Positions 1 to 9,122 of a stretch of 64,000 nt of DNA are shown piece after piece. The first letter of the stretch is position 1, and each line of letters begins with the position of its first letter. Under the pieces are notes generated by a model that saw only the letters and a list, made by a program, of their open reading frames with translations, did not search any database and had not been told where the DNA came from. The DNA is from Methylorubrum populi. GTDB taxonomy: Bacteria > Pseudomonadota > Alphaproteobacteria > Rhizobiales > Beijerinckiaceae. The position numbers and the translations under genes were made by a program. The stretch covers positions 1,749,001 through 1,813,000 of the forward strand of contig JAQIIU010000003.1 in NCBI GenBank assembly GCA_036946625.1. Reading direction: 5' to 3'.

Positions 1-21
1 GCCCCGGACTCTGATCGGCCG

Positions 22-267
22 ATGCATCCCGACGAGATCGGCTGGGATCCGGACGATGCGCCGGAACTCGATGACGAGTGGTTCGAGCGGGCCGATCATC
101 TCATTGCCGGCAAGCTCGTCCAGCGCGGTCATCGTCCCGGCGAGACCGAACGGCTCGTCCTGCCGACCGAGATCGTGGAACGCTTCCGCGCTCGCGGTCC
201 CGGATGGCAGATCCGGATCGAGGACGCGCTGAAGGAATGGATGGCCGAGCATCCGGAGCGGCTCTGA
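22..267 (+). CDS. BrnA-like antitoxin (possibly 5'-partial)
   Basis: 81 residues from the ATG at 22. The second half reads LPTEIVERFRARGPGWQIRI followed by EDALKEWM, which is the DNA-binding ribbon-helix-helix core of BrnA antitoxins. The acidic stretch before it (PELDDEWFERAD) also fits the family. BrnA proteins neutralise a BrnT ribonuclease and repress the shared promoter. The frame stays open to the first base of the window and no clear ribosome site precedes the ATG, so the true start may lie upstream. A brnT partner, if there is one, would be just outside the window; no toxin gene lies downstream, where gltD follows. Confidence 0.6.
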   Translation: MHPDEIGWDPDDAPELDDEWFERADHLIAGKLVQRGHRPGETERLVLPTEIVERFRARGPGWQIRIEDALKEWMAEHPERL

Positions 268-348
268 GTCATCGAACCGAGATCAGTGGGCCGCAGCGTG
301 CCCGGGGACCGAACACCGTCGTGAGGCGGTCACGAAGAGACGGACACG

Positions 349-1782
<1,434 letters not shown>

Positions 1783-1804
1783 GCCGGCCGACATCGAACG
1801 ATCA

Positions 1805-1834
1805 CGGGGCCATCGCCGGGCGGCGGTGGCCCCG
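1805..1834 (+). terminator. Hairpin after gltD
   Basis: Two 14-base arms (1805-1818 and 1821-1834, CGGGGCCATCGCCG and CGGCGGTGGCCCCG) pair with one T-G wobble around a 2-base loop, 23 bases after the gltD stop. Only a weak pyrimidine tract follows (TCCGCTTTCC), so it may work as an mRNA 3' end rather than a classical intrinsic terminator. Confidence 0.5.
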
Positions 1835-1869
1835 TCCGCTTTCCGTCACGGCGAGGCGGAGCCGAAGCC

Positions 1870-2042
1870 GTCCGGTCGGTCACCGTGTGCTCGACGAAGA
1901 AATCCGGCGTGCAGCAATGCGCCGTCAGCTCCCGGGCCACTGCCTTGACGCCGTTCTCGCAGTACGCGAACGGCAGCGGGCTCGCCGGCTTGACCCAGGC
2001 GCAACCGTTGCACGGGTAGCCGTCGACTTTGTGCCGGGTCGG
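1870..2042 (-). pseudogene. Remnant of a YdeP/FdhF-family molybdopterin oxidoreductase
   Basis: On the minus strand about 55 codons read KVDGYPCNGCAWVKP, then FAYCENGVKAVARE, then TPDFFVEHTV. This matches the N-terminal region of YdeP/FdhF-type oxidoreductases, where GFDCPGCAW, a FEFCENGAKAVA-type segment and a PEFFAxHTV-type segment occur in this order and spacing. No start precedes it and nothing recognisable as that protein follows: the frame enters the R1 repeat upstream and ends near gltD. It is therefore a decayed fragment, not a working gene. Family assignment rests on the visible motifs only. Confidence 0.6.
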
Positions 2043-2060
2043 CGCGATCGAGACGCTGTT

Positions 2061-2169
2061 CCTCATCCTGAGGTGCCGGAGCGCAGCGGAGGCCTCGAAG
2101 GGTGCTCCAGAAATCGCGCGGGATCCGGAGCCCCCTTCGAGGCCGCTCACGCGGCACCTCAGGATGAGG
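2061..2169. repeat. R1 palindromic repeat, copy 1
   Basis: Imperfect palindrome of about 109 bp. The outer arms are CCTCATCCTGAGGTGCCG and its mirror GGCACCTCAGGATGAGG; the inner arms are GGCCTCGAAGG and CCTTCGAGGCC. The adjoining 2187-2238 is an inverted copy of the segment that lies left of R1 in the composite copies at 18.7, 35.6 and 59.6 kb. This and the R2 copy fill most of the 715-bp gap between gltD and the SGNH hydrolase gene. Confidence 0.85.
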
Positions 2170-2243
2170 GTGGGGATGGGAACAGGGCTTTCCTCTCGCC
2201 TTGCCGTTGCCTGACGAAGACACGTCGGCCGATCAAACGGACT

Positions 2244-2413
2244 CTGATACGACTCCGGTTGATGACCTCGGCCTCTCCTCCGTCCTTGCGAGGCGAAGCC
2301 GTGGCCATCCAGGGCACGCCCTTTCCGGACCTGTCGCGCCCTGGATCGCTTCGCGGCCGCTCGCGATGACGGCGTGTGGCGAAACCCGAAGCGATCAATC
2401 GGAAACGGTATGA
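2244..2413. repeat. R2-long repeat, copy 1
   Basis: About 170 bp, nearly identical to 27190-27360. Both start near CTGATACG and end GAAACGGTATGA. The centre is an imperfect palindrome with GCGAGGCGAAGCCGTGG on one side and GGATCGCTTCGCGGC on the other, closing with CGCGATGACGG. It is an intergenic REP-like unit and no coding function is seen. Confidence 0.85.
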
Positions 2414-2497
2414 GAGGCATGAGCCGCGATGCCGATCCCGACGATCGGATCGGCCGTCCCCGAGCGCCGATCGAACCGCAGGCCGCCCTCGAAAAAA

Positions 2498-3916
2498 TCA
2501 GCCCGGCGGCCAGCGAAAGTCGTCCGCCCGGCCGGGCTGCGGCAGGGGCGCGGCGCCGCGCTGCAGGCTGCGCTCGCGGGTGCCGGTGGTGTCGCCCTCG
2601 TTGGGGCGGCCGGTCATCAGCGCGCCGCCGGGCGAGGTTTCGGTGCGGCCGAGCGGCAGGACCGGCCCCGCCGCGGGCTTCACCGGCAGGCTCGGGATGC
2701 CCGGCGGCTCGGGCAGGCTCGGCAGCATCGCGGTGATCTTGCGGTCGATCGCCGCCGTATCGTCGACCCCGAGGCCCACGCTCCCCTCGCTCGGCGTGGC
2801 CGCGACCGCGGCGGCGGGTTGCTCGGAGGGCATTCCATCCTTCGCCCCCATCAGGCGCTTCAGCTCGACGTCGGCGAAGTGGGCGACCTTGCGTGAGCCG
2901 GCGGCGGTGAAGTGGATGCCGTCCGAGGTGCGCAGCCGCGCCTCCTGGCCGTCCACGTCGGGTCCCGACACGGTGAAGCGGTTGCGGTCGTCCACGAAGC
3001 CCTGCCAGACCTCGGCATAGGACTGGCCGGCCCGCTGCACCCGCTCGCGCACGAGGTCGTTGATCGTCGCGAAGTCACGGCTCAGGCTCTCGCTGCGGAC
3101 CGGGGGCAGGCCGACCCAGACCAGCGGCACCTTGTGCTCGGCGAACACCTTCACCACCGCATCGACCCGGGCGGCGTAGATCTCGCGCCACTTGTCGGAG
3201 AGCGTCTCGACGTTCTGGTCGCCCTCGCGGATCGCCTGACGGTCGTTCACGCCGACCATCATCAGGGCGTAGGCGGCGTTGGGCGTGGCCTTGAGGAAAT
3301 CCTCGGCGCTTTTCGCCCAATCCACCAGATCCTTGCGCACGAGGCCGCTGTCGCCCTTCGAGCGGTCGAGCACGGCGACTTCGGCGTTGTCGGAGAACGC
3401 CTCGTCGATGCCCTTGGCGAGGTAGCTCGCGAGCGAGTCGCCGAAGACCGCGATCTGGGTCGTCGGCGTCGCCTTCGGCACCTTGGCCTTGGGCTGGGCC
3501 ACCGTCGGCGCCGGGCTCGGCCGGCGGCGGCGCGCGGCGCGCTCCTCGTCCGAACGGCCGGCGGCGGCGGGCGGGCGCGGGCGCTGCGGCCGGGCATAGC
3601 CGGGCGAGGGCTGCGGCGGCGGGGTCGGCTGGGCCCGCGGCTGGTCCTCCCAGGGCCAGTAGAACTGGCGCGGCGCCTCCTGCGGCGGCGCGGCACGGCG
3701 CGGGGCGCGGCCATAATATTCGTCGGCATAGCCCTGCCGCGCACGGCGGCGCGGCGGCGGCGCATAGTAGGGATCGGCCGCGGGCGCGTCGTAGCTGTCG
3801 CCCCACTGCGCCGCGGCCGGCTGCGGCACGGCGAGCCAGAGGGCTGCAAGGACGAGAAGGCCGAGGATCGCGGGGAGGCGCGGGGACGCGGCGCGATCGG
3901 TCGGGCGACGTGGCAT
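2498..3916 (-). CDS. Secreted SGNH/GDSL-type hydrolase (DUF459-like)
   Basis: 472 residues. An N-terminal hydrophobic segment (about 16-36, ending PAAAQ) is a likely signal peptide. It is followed by a 100-residue Pro/Arg/Tyr-rich linker (about 40-145). The catalytic domain begins about 150: FGDSLASYL (S161 as nucleophile), GVND (N224), and DGIHFTAAG near 332-340 with the D/H pair. These are blocks I, III and V of SGNH esterases. The tail is again Pro-rich. It probably acts on an acyl or acetyl ester in the periplasm, perhaps on cell-wall or surface polysaccharide; the substrate cannot be read from sequence. Confidence 0.8.
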   Translation of the reverse strand: MPRRPTDRAASPRLPAILGLLVLAALWLAVPQPAAAQWGDSYDAPAADPYYAPPPRRRARQGYADEYYGRAPRRAAPPQEAPRQFYWPWEDQPRAQPTPPPQPSPGYARPQRPRPPAAAGRSDEERAARRRRPSPAPTVAQPKAKVPKATPTTQIAVFGDSLASYLAKGIDEAFSDNAEVAVLDRSKGDSGLVRKDLVDWAKSAEDFLKATPNAAYALMMVGVNDRQAIREGDQNVETLSDKWREIYAARVDAVVKVFAEHKVPLVWVGLPPVRSESLSRDFATINDLVRERVQRAGQSYAEVWQGFVDDRNRFTVSGPDVDGQEARLRTSDGIHFTAAGSRKVAHFADVELKRLMGAKDGMPSEQPAAAVAATPSEGSVGLGVDDTAAIDRKITAMLPSLPEPPGIPSLPVKPAAGPVLPLGRTETSPGGALMTGRPNEGDTTGTRERSLQRGAAPLPQPGRADDFRWPPG

Positions 3917-4006
3917 GCGCGAAGCCTCGATCGAAGGGGCGGGACCGGGGAGACCGATCCGAAGTCCGACAGGATAACGCGCGGAAGCCGGCGCGTCTAA
4001 GAGTGC

Positions 4007-4073
4007 CTCACAAAACTCCCGATCACCGACCGCGCTCGCTCCGGGTGCGACGGCGCAGCGGGAGTTTTGTGAG
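4007..4073. repeat. 14-bp perfect inverted repeat between convergent-type gene ends
   Basis: CTCACAAAACTCCC (4007-4020) and GGGAGTTTTGTGAG (4060-4073) are perfect mirror copies 39 bases apart, lying between the SGNH gene start and the end of the lytic transglycosylase gene. The spacer is itself GC-rich. It could form a long hairpin at the 3' end of the galE-transglycosylase transcript, or mark a small excised element. Confidence 0.6.
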
Positions 4074-4078
4074 AGACA

Positions 4079-5257
4079 CTAAGGCCGGCTCTCGAGCCGG
4101 TCCAGGAGCGAGGGCCTCGCGTAGCCGTCGGCGGGCAGGCCCTCGCGGATCTGGTACTGCCGCACCGCCTCGCGCAGCTTCGGGCCGGCGCGCCCGTCGG
4201 GCTCGCCCGCGTAGAGGCCCTGGCCCGCCAGCCCGGCCTGGAGGCGCTTCAGGCCCGATCCGTCGAGGCGGGCGGCGCCGTTCGGCCACGGGGCAGCGAG
4301 GGCCGGTCCGCCCGCGAGCCGGTCGGCGAGATGGCCGACCGCGAGTGCGTAGGAATCGCTGGTGTTGTAGCCGCGGATCACCTCGAAATTGTCGGTGACG
4401 AGGAAGGCCGGCGCCCCGAGCCCGCCCGGCAGGAACAGACTCGCCTCGCCCTCGGCCGGCAGCGGCCGGCCATCGGTGCGGCGCACGCCGCGGGCGGCGA
4501 AACTGGAAAGGGCACCGCGGTAGCGCGTCAGGTCGAAATCCTCGGGCAGGACGACCTCGTAGCCCCAGGACAGGCCGGGCTTCCAGCCGAGCGAGCGCAG
4601 GTAATGGGCGATGGAGGCGAGCGCGTCCGCCTCCGAGCGCCAGATGTCGCGCCGCCCGTCGCCGTCGAAATCGACCGCCTCCCGCAGGTAGACCGAGGGC
4701 AGGAACTGCACCTGCCCCATGGCGCCGGCCCAGGAGCCCACCATCCGCGCCGGCTCGATGTCGCCGTTCTCCAGGATCTGGAGCGCGGCCAGAAGCTCGT
4801 CGCGGAACAGGCCGCCGCGGTGGCGGGCGTAGGCGAGGCTCGCCAGTGCCCGGATCGTCGGCAGCGAACCGGCGCTGGCGCCGAAATCCGATTCGACGCC
4901 CCAGAACGCCAGCACCACGGCGCGCGGCACGCCGGTCTTCGCCTCGATGGCCGCGAGCGTGGCGGCGAGCCGCCTGCCCTGCGCCCGCCCCCGGGCGATG
5001 CGGCCCGCCGAGACCGCGCCGACGAGGTACTCCCAGACCGGCCGGCTGAACTCGTTCTGGCGGCGGGTGCGGGCGATCACATCCGGATCCGGCCCGTTCA
5101 CGCCCGCGAACGCCGCCTCGAACGTCTTCCGGGAGATGCCCCGCGCCCGCGCGTCGGCGCGCAGGCTCTGGACGAAGCCCGGGAAGTCGCTGCCCTGCGC
5201 CCGGGCGGCTCCCGAGACCGCGAGCAGGGTCAGGGCGAAGGCGAGGCGTCGTCTCAA
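4079..5257 (-). CDS. Lytic murein transglycosylase, MltB type, with peptidoglycan-binding domain
   Basis: 392 residues if it starts at the TTG at 5257, which overlaps the galE stop (TTGA); no ATG lies between the frame entry and the signal peptide. Residues 1-20 (RRRLAFALTLLAVSGAARA) form a cleavable signal. The MltB-type catalytic domain spans about 25-310, with catalytic Glu122 in FWGVESDFGAS and the family blocks AGAMGQVQFLPSVY and YNTSDSYALAVGHL. The C-terminal 65 residues form a PG_binding_1 domain (YAGEPDGRAGPKLREAV). It cleaves the MurNAc-GlcNAc bond, leaving 1,6-anhydro ends, in the periplasm. The tight overlap implies co-transcription and coupled translation with galE. Confidence 0.9.
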   Translation of the reverse strand: MRRRLAFALTLLAVSGAARAQGSDFPGFVQSLRADARARGISRKTFEAAFAGVNGPDPDVIARTRRQNEFSRPVWEYLVGAVSAGRIARGRAQGRRLAATLAAIEAKTGVPRAVVLAFWGVESDFGASAGSLPTIRALASLAYARHRGGLFRDELLAALQILENGDIEPARMVGSWAGAMGQVQFLPSVYLREAVDFDGDGRRDIWRSEADALASIAHYLRSLGWKPGLSWGYEVVLPEDFDLTRYRGALSSFAARGVRRTDGRPLPAEGEASLFLPGGLGAPAFLVTDNFEVIRGYNTSDSYALAVGHLADRLAGGPALAAPWPNGAARLDGSGLKRLQAGLAGQGLYAGEPDGRAGPKLREAVRQYQIREGLPADGYARPSLLDRLESRP

Positions 5258-6246
5258 CGCCGGTTTCGCTTCGTCAAGAAGTCCTCCCAGGCGAAGGCCT
5301 GGGCGACGATGGCGTCGAGGTCGTCGTGCTTCGGCGTCCAGCCGAGCTCGTTGCGGATGCGGTCGGCGCCGGCGACGATCCGGGCCGGATCGCCGGGGCG
5401 GCGCGGCGACAGGCGCACCTCGAAATCGCGGCCGGAGACGCGCCTGACCACCTCCACCACCTCCAGCACCGAGTAGCCGCGGCCGTAGCCGCAATTCACG
5501 GTCAGGCTCTCGGCCCCGCCGCGCAGGTGGTCGAGCACCACGAGATGCGCGTCGGCCAGATCCGAGACCTGGATGTAGTCGCGCAGGCAGGAGCCGTCGG
5601 GCGTCGGGTAGTCGGTGCCGAACACGTCGAGATGCGTGCGCCGGCCGAGCGCGGCCTGCGTCGCGACCTTGATCAGGTGGGTGGCGGCGGGCATCGACTG
5701 GCCGGAGCGCCCGCGCGGATCGGCGCCGGCCACGTTGAAGTAGCGCAGCACGCCGTAGGTGAAGCCGTGCGCGGCCGCCGCGTCGGCCAACATCCACTCG
5801 CTCATCAGTTTCGAGCGGCCATAGGGGTTGATCGGGTTCGTCGCCAGCGTCTCGGGCACCGGAACGATCCCGGGCTCGCCGTAGACGGCGGCGGTCGAGG
5901 AGAAGATGAAGTGCCGCACGCCCGTGCGCGCGGCGGTCTCGATCAGCGCGCGCGTCTTGACCGTGTTGGCGAGGTAGTAGCCCAGCGGATCGGAGACCGA
6001 GTCCGGCACGACGATCCTGGCGGCGAAATGCGCGATCGTGTCGATCCGGTGGCGCAGGATCGTCTCGGTGACGAGGGCTTGGTCGGCCACGTCGCCGACG
6101 ACGAGGCGCACCTCCGGGGGCAGGGCCCAGTCGTAGCCGGTCGAGAGATCGTCGAGGACCACGACCTCCTCGCGCCCGGCATCCACCAGAGCGAGCACCA
6201 TGTGACTGCCGATATAGCCGGCGCCTCCGGTCACCAGAACCGCCAT
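5254..6246 (-). CDS. galE: UDP-glucose 4-epimerase
   Basis: 330 residues from the ATG at 6246, which has GGGGGA just upstream; a longer frame to 6306 adds 20 unconserved residues. The NAD-binding motif GGAGYIGS is at residues 7-14. The short-chain dehydrogenase site is visible as FSSTAAVYG (about 115-123) and Y142-x3-K146 in YGRSK. It interconverts UDP-glucose and UDP-galactose for polysaccharide and lipopolysaccharide synthesis. galU, which makes UDP-glucose, is divergent 173 bp away, so the two enzymes of the same nucleotide-sugar route share one intergenic region. Confidence 0.93.
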   Translation of the reverse strand: MAVLVTGGAGYIGSHMVLALVDAGREEVVVLDDLSTGYDWALPPEVRLVVGDVADQALVTETILRHRIDTIAHFAARIVVPDSVSDPLGYYLANTVKTRALIETAARTGVRHFIFSSTAAVYGEPGIVPVPETLATNPINPYGRSKLMSEWMLADAAAAHGFTYGVLRYFNVAGADPRGRSGQSMPAATHLIKVATQAALGRRTHLDVFGTDYPTPDGSCLRDYIQVSDLADAHLVVLDHLRGGAESLTVNCGYGRGYSVLEVVEVVRRVSGRDFEVRLSPRRPGDPARIVAGADRIRNELGWTPKHDDLDAIVAQAFAWEDFLTKRNRR

Positions 6247-6419
6247 CGTCCGTCCCCCAAACCGTTCCGCTTCGACCCGACAACGGATGCTTCGGGCCCG
6301 TTTCATGACGAAAAGCCGTCATTCCCACGCGGGCGGGGCTGTTGCGGACAGCCGCCGTGCTATCTGAAACCCGTCGATAAAGGCTCATCCCGACAAACGC
6401 CACAAACGGGTCCCGCCAC

Positions 6420-7286
6420 ATGAAACCAATTCGCAAGGCCGTCCTTCCCGTCGCGGGCCTCGGCACGCGCTTCCTGCCGGCGACGAAGGCCGTGCCCAAG
6501 GAGATGCTCACCGTCGTCGACCGTCCGGTCGTCCAGCACGTCGTCGACGAGGCGCGGGAAGCCGGTATCGAGCATTTCATCTTCGTCACCGGCCGCGGCA
6601 AGGCGGTGATCGAGGACCATTTCGACATCGCGTTCGAGCTCGACCACATGCTGCAGGAGCGCGGCAAGCAGGCGGCCTACGAGGAATTGAAGAAGGATCT
6701 GCCCAGGGCCGGCCAGACCAGCTTCACCCGCCAGCAGGCGCCGCTCGGCCTCGGCCACGCGGTCTGGTGCGCCCGCGAGATCGTCGGCGACGAACCCTTC
6801 GCCGTGCTTCTGCCGGACATGCTGAGCCGCGGCTGCATGGGCCAGATGCTGAAGGCCTACGAACAGCACGGCGGCAACGTCATCGCCGTGGAGGAGGTGA
6901 AGCCCGAGGAGACCCACCAGTACGGTATCGTCGCCGTCGGCGAGACCTTCGGCCGGACCTTCGAGATCACCGGCATGGTCGAGAAGCCCAAGCAGGGAAC
7001 CGCGCCCTCGAACTTCATCATCTCCGGCCGCTACATCCTCCAGCCCGAGATCTTTTCGATCCTGGAACGCGGCGAGAAGGGAGCCGGCGGCGAGATCCAG
7101 CTCACCGACGCGATGATCCGGCTGGCCGGGGAGCAGACGTTCCACGGCATGCGCTTCGACGGCCGCACCTACGACACCGGCTCGAAGATCGGCTTCCTCA
7201 CCGCCAATCTCGCCTACGGCCTGCAACGGCCGGAACTGGCCGACGCCCTGAAGGCGGAGATCCGTGCCCTCCTCGGCGACGCCTGA
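6420..7286 (+). CDS. galU: UTP--glucose-1-phosphate uridylyltransferase
   Basis: 288 residues, family length. The nucleotide-binding signature GLGTRFLPATK is at 13-23 with KEM at 27-29. Later blocks include QKPLGLGHAV-like QAPLGLGHAVWCA, VEKP in GMVEKPKQG, and YDTGSKIGFL near the end. The enzyme makes UDP-glucose from UTP and glucose 1-phosphate. The start is the first ATG of the block and is conserved (MKPIRKAVLPVAG). It is divergent from galE. Confidence 0.96.
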   Translation: MKPIRKAVLPVAGLGTRFLPATKAVPKEMLTVVDRPVVQHVVDEAREAGIEHFIFVTGRGKAVIEDHFDIAFELDHMLQERGKQAAYEELKKDLPRAGQTSFTRQQAPLGLGHAVWCAREIVGDEPFAVLLPDMLSRGCMGQMLKAYEQHGGNVIAVEEVKPEETHQYGIVAVGETFGRTFEITGMVEKPKQGTAPSNFIISGRYILQPEIFSILERGEKGAGGEIQLTDAMIRLAGEQTFHGMRFDGRTYDTGSKIGFLTANLAYGLQRPELADALKAEIRALLGDA

Positions 7287-7394
7287 AACGGTTCCATGCA
7301 GGCCCACGGTTACGCCATGCATCACATGCATGTGAAAACGTTGTCGAAGCCCTTGCGGATTGTGCGCTGCGATGCGATTTGTGCGTTGCGAGAT

Positions 7395-7475
7395 CGCGAT
7401 GGCGTCGCGGTCCCGCAGCCCTTCTTGGGCGTTTCCTCCCTAGACTTCGGGCCGTCCTTCGGGGCGGCCTTTTTT
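7395..7475 (+). ncRNA. Candidate MmgR/alpha-r8-type small RNA
   Basis: The stretch ends in an intrinsic terminator (7450-7475), preceded by TTTCCTCCCT (about 7431-7440) in an unpaired position after a small hairpin built on CCCTTCTTGGG. As I recall, the unpaired decamer UUUCCUCCCU followed by a strong terminator is the hallmark of the alpha-r8 (MmgR) small RNAs of rhizobia, which are about 75-80 nt long; that length gives the proposed 5' end. There is no ORF here and it sits in a 241-bp gap between galU and a convergent gene. The 5' end and the family call are inference. Confidence 0.5.
7450..7475 (+). terminator. Intrinsic terminator, UUCG tetraloop
   Basis: GGCCGTCC pairs with GGGCGGCC (one T-G wobble) around a TTCG loop, followed directly by six T. 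This is a textbook rho-independent terminator. It can end both the candidate small RNA and read-through from galU. Confidence 0.88.
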
Positions 7476-7527
7476 CTTGCGCGCTCGCCGAAGCCGGCCG
7501 CCTCGGCTCCTTCTCGGTTCCTTGCGG

Positions 7528-8424
7528 CTACTCGGCGGCGATGCGGTGGGAGCCGGTGTCGATCGTCTCCGCCGCGACCTCGGCGATCACCTCGGCGAGA
7601 TGGTCGGCGAGGGCCGCGAAGCCCGCGGTGAGGGCGAGCGACTGCTCGTTCATGTAGAGCGCCCGGTTGATCTCGATCTGCAACGCGTGCCGGCCGAGCC
7701 CCGGCTCGCCGTAATGCTCGGTGATGAAGCCGCCGGCATAGGGCTTGTTGCGCACCACCCTGTAGCCGCGCGCCCGCAGGCGGCTCTCCACCCCGTCCAG
7801 CAGCGGGGGCAGGCAGGCGGTGCCGAACCGGTCGCCGAGCACGAAGTCGGCCTGGGCGCCCTCGTCGCGGCCGAGGCTCGACGAGGGCATGGAATGGCAG
7901 TCGATCAGGAAGGCCCGCCCGAAGGTCCGCGCCGTGCGGTGGATCAGGCCGCGCAAGGTGCGGTGATAGGGCTTGTAGAGCGTCTCGATGCGCCGCACCG
8001 CCTCCTCGACCGGCAGCCGCTCGCGGTAGATCTCCTGGCCGTCGGCGACGATGCGCGGCACCGTCCCCAGGCCTCCGGCGACCCGCATCGAGCGGGTGTT
8101 GGCGAAGGAGGGCAGCCGGCCCTGGAACATGCGCGGGTCGAGTTCGTAGGGCTCTCGGTTCACGTCGAGATAGGCGCGGGGAAAATTGGCCCGCATCAGC
8201 GGCGCGCCGAGGCCGACCACCGCGGCGAACAGCCGGTCGACATGTGCGTCCTCCGAGCGACGCAGGGCGAGCGCGTCGAGCCGGGAGGCGGCGAGGAAGG
8301 ACGCGGGGTAGTGCGCGCCGGAATGGGGCGCGTTGAACACGAAGGGAATGGCGTGCCGGTCCGGCTCGTCCACGACGAAGGGCGGATCGAAAGCCTCGGG
8401 ACCGTCTGGGAGGAAGAGGCTCAT
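7528..8424 (-). CDS. N-formylglutamate amidohydrolase family protein
   Basis: 298 residues from the ATG at 8424; the longer frame upstream has low-complexity, unconserved sequence. Family motifs are FNAPHSGAHYP (about 28-38), DVNREPYELD, and IDCHSMPS with the metal-binding Asp/His. These hydrolases split N-formylglutamate in histidine breakdown, but no hut genes are nearby. This position, back-to-back with cpdR, recurs in Hyphomicrobiales as I remember it, so its substrate may be different (other N-acyl amino acids). Confidence 0.85.
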   Translation of the reverse strand: MSLFLPDGPEAFDPPFVVDEPDRHAIPFVFNAPHSGAHYPASFLAASRLDALALRRSEDAHVDRLFAAVVGLGAPLMRANFPRAYLDVNREPYELDPRMFQGRLPSFANTRSMRVAGGLGTVPRIVADGQEIYRERLPVEEAVRRIETLYKPYHRTLRGLIHRTARTFGRAFLIDCHSMPSSSLGRDEGAQADFVLGDRFGTACLPPLLDGVESRLRARGYRVVRNKPYAGGFITEHYGEPGLGRHALQIEINRALYMNEQSLALTAGFAALADHLAEVIAEVAAETIDTGSHRIAAE

Positions 8425-8552
8425 CGAGACGCGGGGGCCTGAACGTGGCGCGAAAGGGACACCGCGCCAGTTTGCGGTGCTCCGCTCGCCCTGTCCACCA
8501 TGCGCCGCGCCCCCGCCTGTCGCCCGCGGGTGCCGCGCGGCACGGGCTGCCC

Positions 8553-8568
8553 TTAACACCGTGTTTAC
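8553..8568 (+). promoter_or_regulatory. Near-consensus CtrA box upstream of cpdR
   Basis: TTAA, seven bases, TTTAC (8553-8556 and 8564-8568). The CtrA consensus is TTAA-N7-TTAAC, so there is one mismatch. It lies 63 bp before the cpdR start, in the divergent intergenic region. CpdR is part of the CtrA proteolysis pathway, which makes control by CtrA plausible but unproven here. Confidence 0.4.
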
Positions 8569-8630
8569 CAAGCCGCCGCTTTATGAAATGAACGCCTCAA
8601 AAGGGCGCATGGGCACCGGGACGCCGTTCG

Positions 8631-8987
8631 ATGAAGATCCTGCTCGCGGAAGACGACAACGACATGCGCCGGTTCCTGGCCAAGGCGCTGCAGAACGCCG
8701 GCTACGACGTGCTGTCCTTCGACAACGGCCTGTCCGCCTACAACCGTCTGCGCGAGGAGCCGTTCGAGCTCCTCCTGACCGACATCGTCATGCCGGAGAT
8801 GGACGGCATCGAGCTGGCGCGCCGCGCCACCGAACTCGATCCCGACATCAAGGTGATGTTCATCACCGGCTTCGCCGCGGTGGCGCTGAACCCGGATTCG
8901 AAGGCCCCGAAGGACGCGAAGGTGCTCTCCAAGCCGTTCCACCTGCGCGACCTCGTCAACGAGGTCGAGAAGCTGCTGGCGGCCTGA
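8631..8987 (+). CDS. cpdR: Single-domain response regulator CpdR
   Basis: 118 residues, a receiver domain with no output domain. The acidic pocket is E7-D8-D9, the phosphoacceptor D51 is in LLLTDIVMPEMDG, T79 is in FITG and K101 in SKPF. Near-identity to the known CpdR pattern (LAEDDNDMRRFLAKAL, DLVNEVEKLL) is clear. CpdR acts as a phosphorylation-controlled adaptor that recruits substrates to the ClpXP protease at the cell pole and is switched by the CckA-ChpT phosphorelay. It is monocistronic here, with a possible CtrA box upstream. Confidence 0.9.
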   Translation: MKILLAEDDNDMRRFLAKALQNAGYDVLSFDNGLSAYNRLREEPFELLLTDIVMPEMDGIELARRATELDPDIKVMFITGFAAVALNPDSKAPKDAKVLSKPFHLRDLVNEVEKLLAA

Positions 8988-9122
8988 TCCGACGGAACGG
9001 CTCGGCGCCAAGCGATCTCTTGAAGACGATCTCCCGAAGCTGTGTCTCTGCCGCAGTAGGAAGATCCTCGCGGCTCACTTATATCCATCGCGTCTTCTCC
9101 CCTACGGGCGCGCGACGGACCC

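Noticed and set aside
2912..4000. Long open frame antisense to the SGNH hydrolase (and many similar long frames elsewhere)
   Set aside because: Mirror-frame artefact of very GC-rich coding DNA; the residue pattern is low-complexity and lacks motifs.
8988..9122. tRNA gene between cpdR and grxC
   Set aside because: No cloverleaf: no TTCGA-type T arm and no matching acceptor stem.
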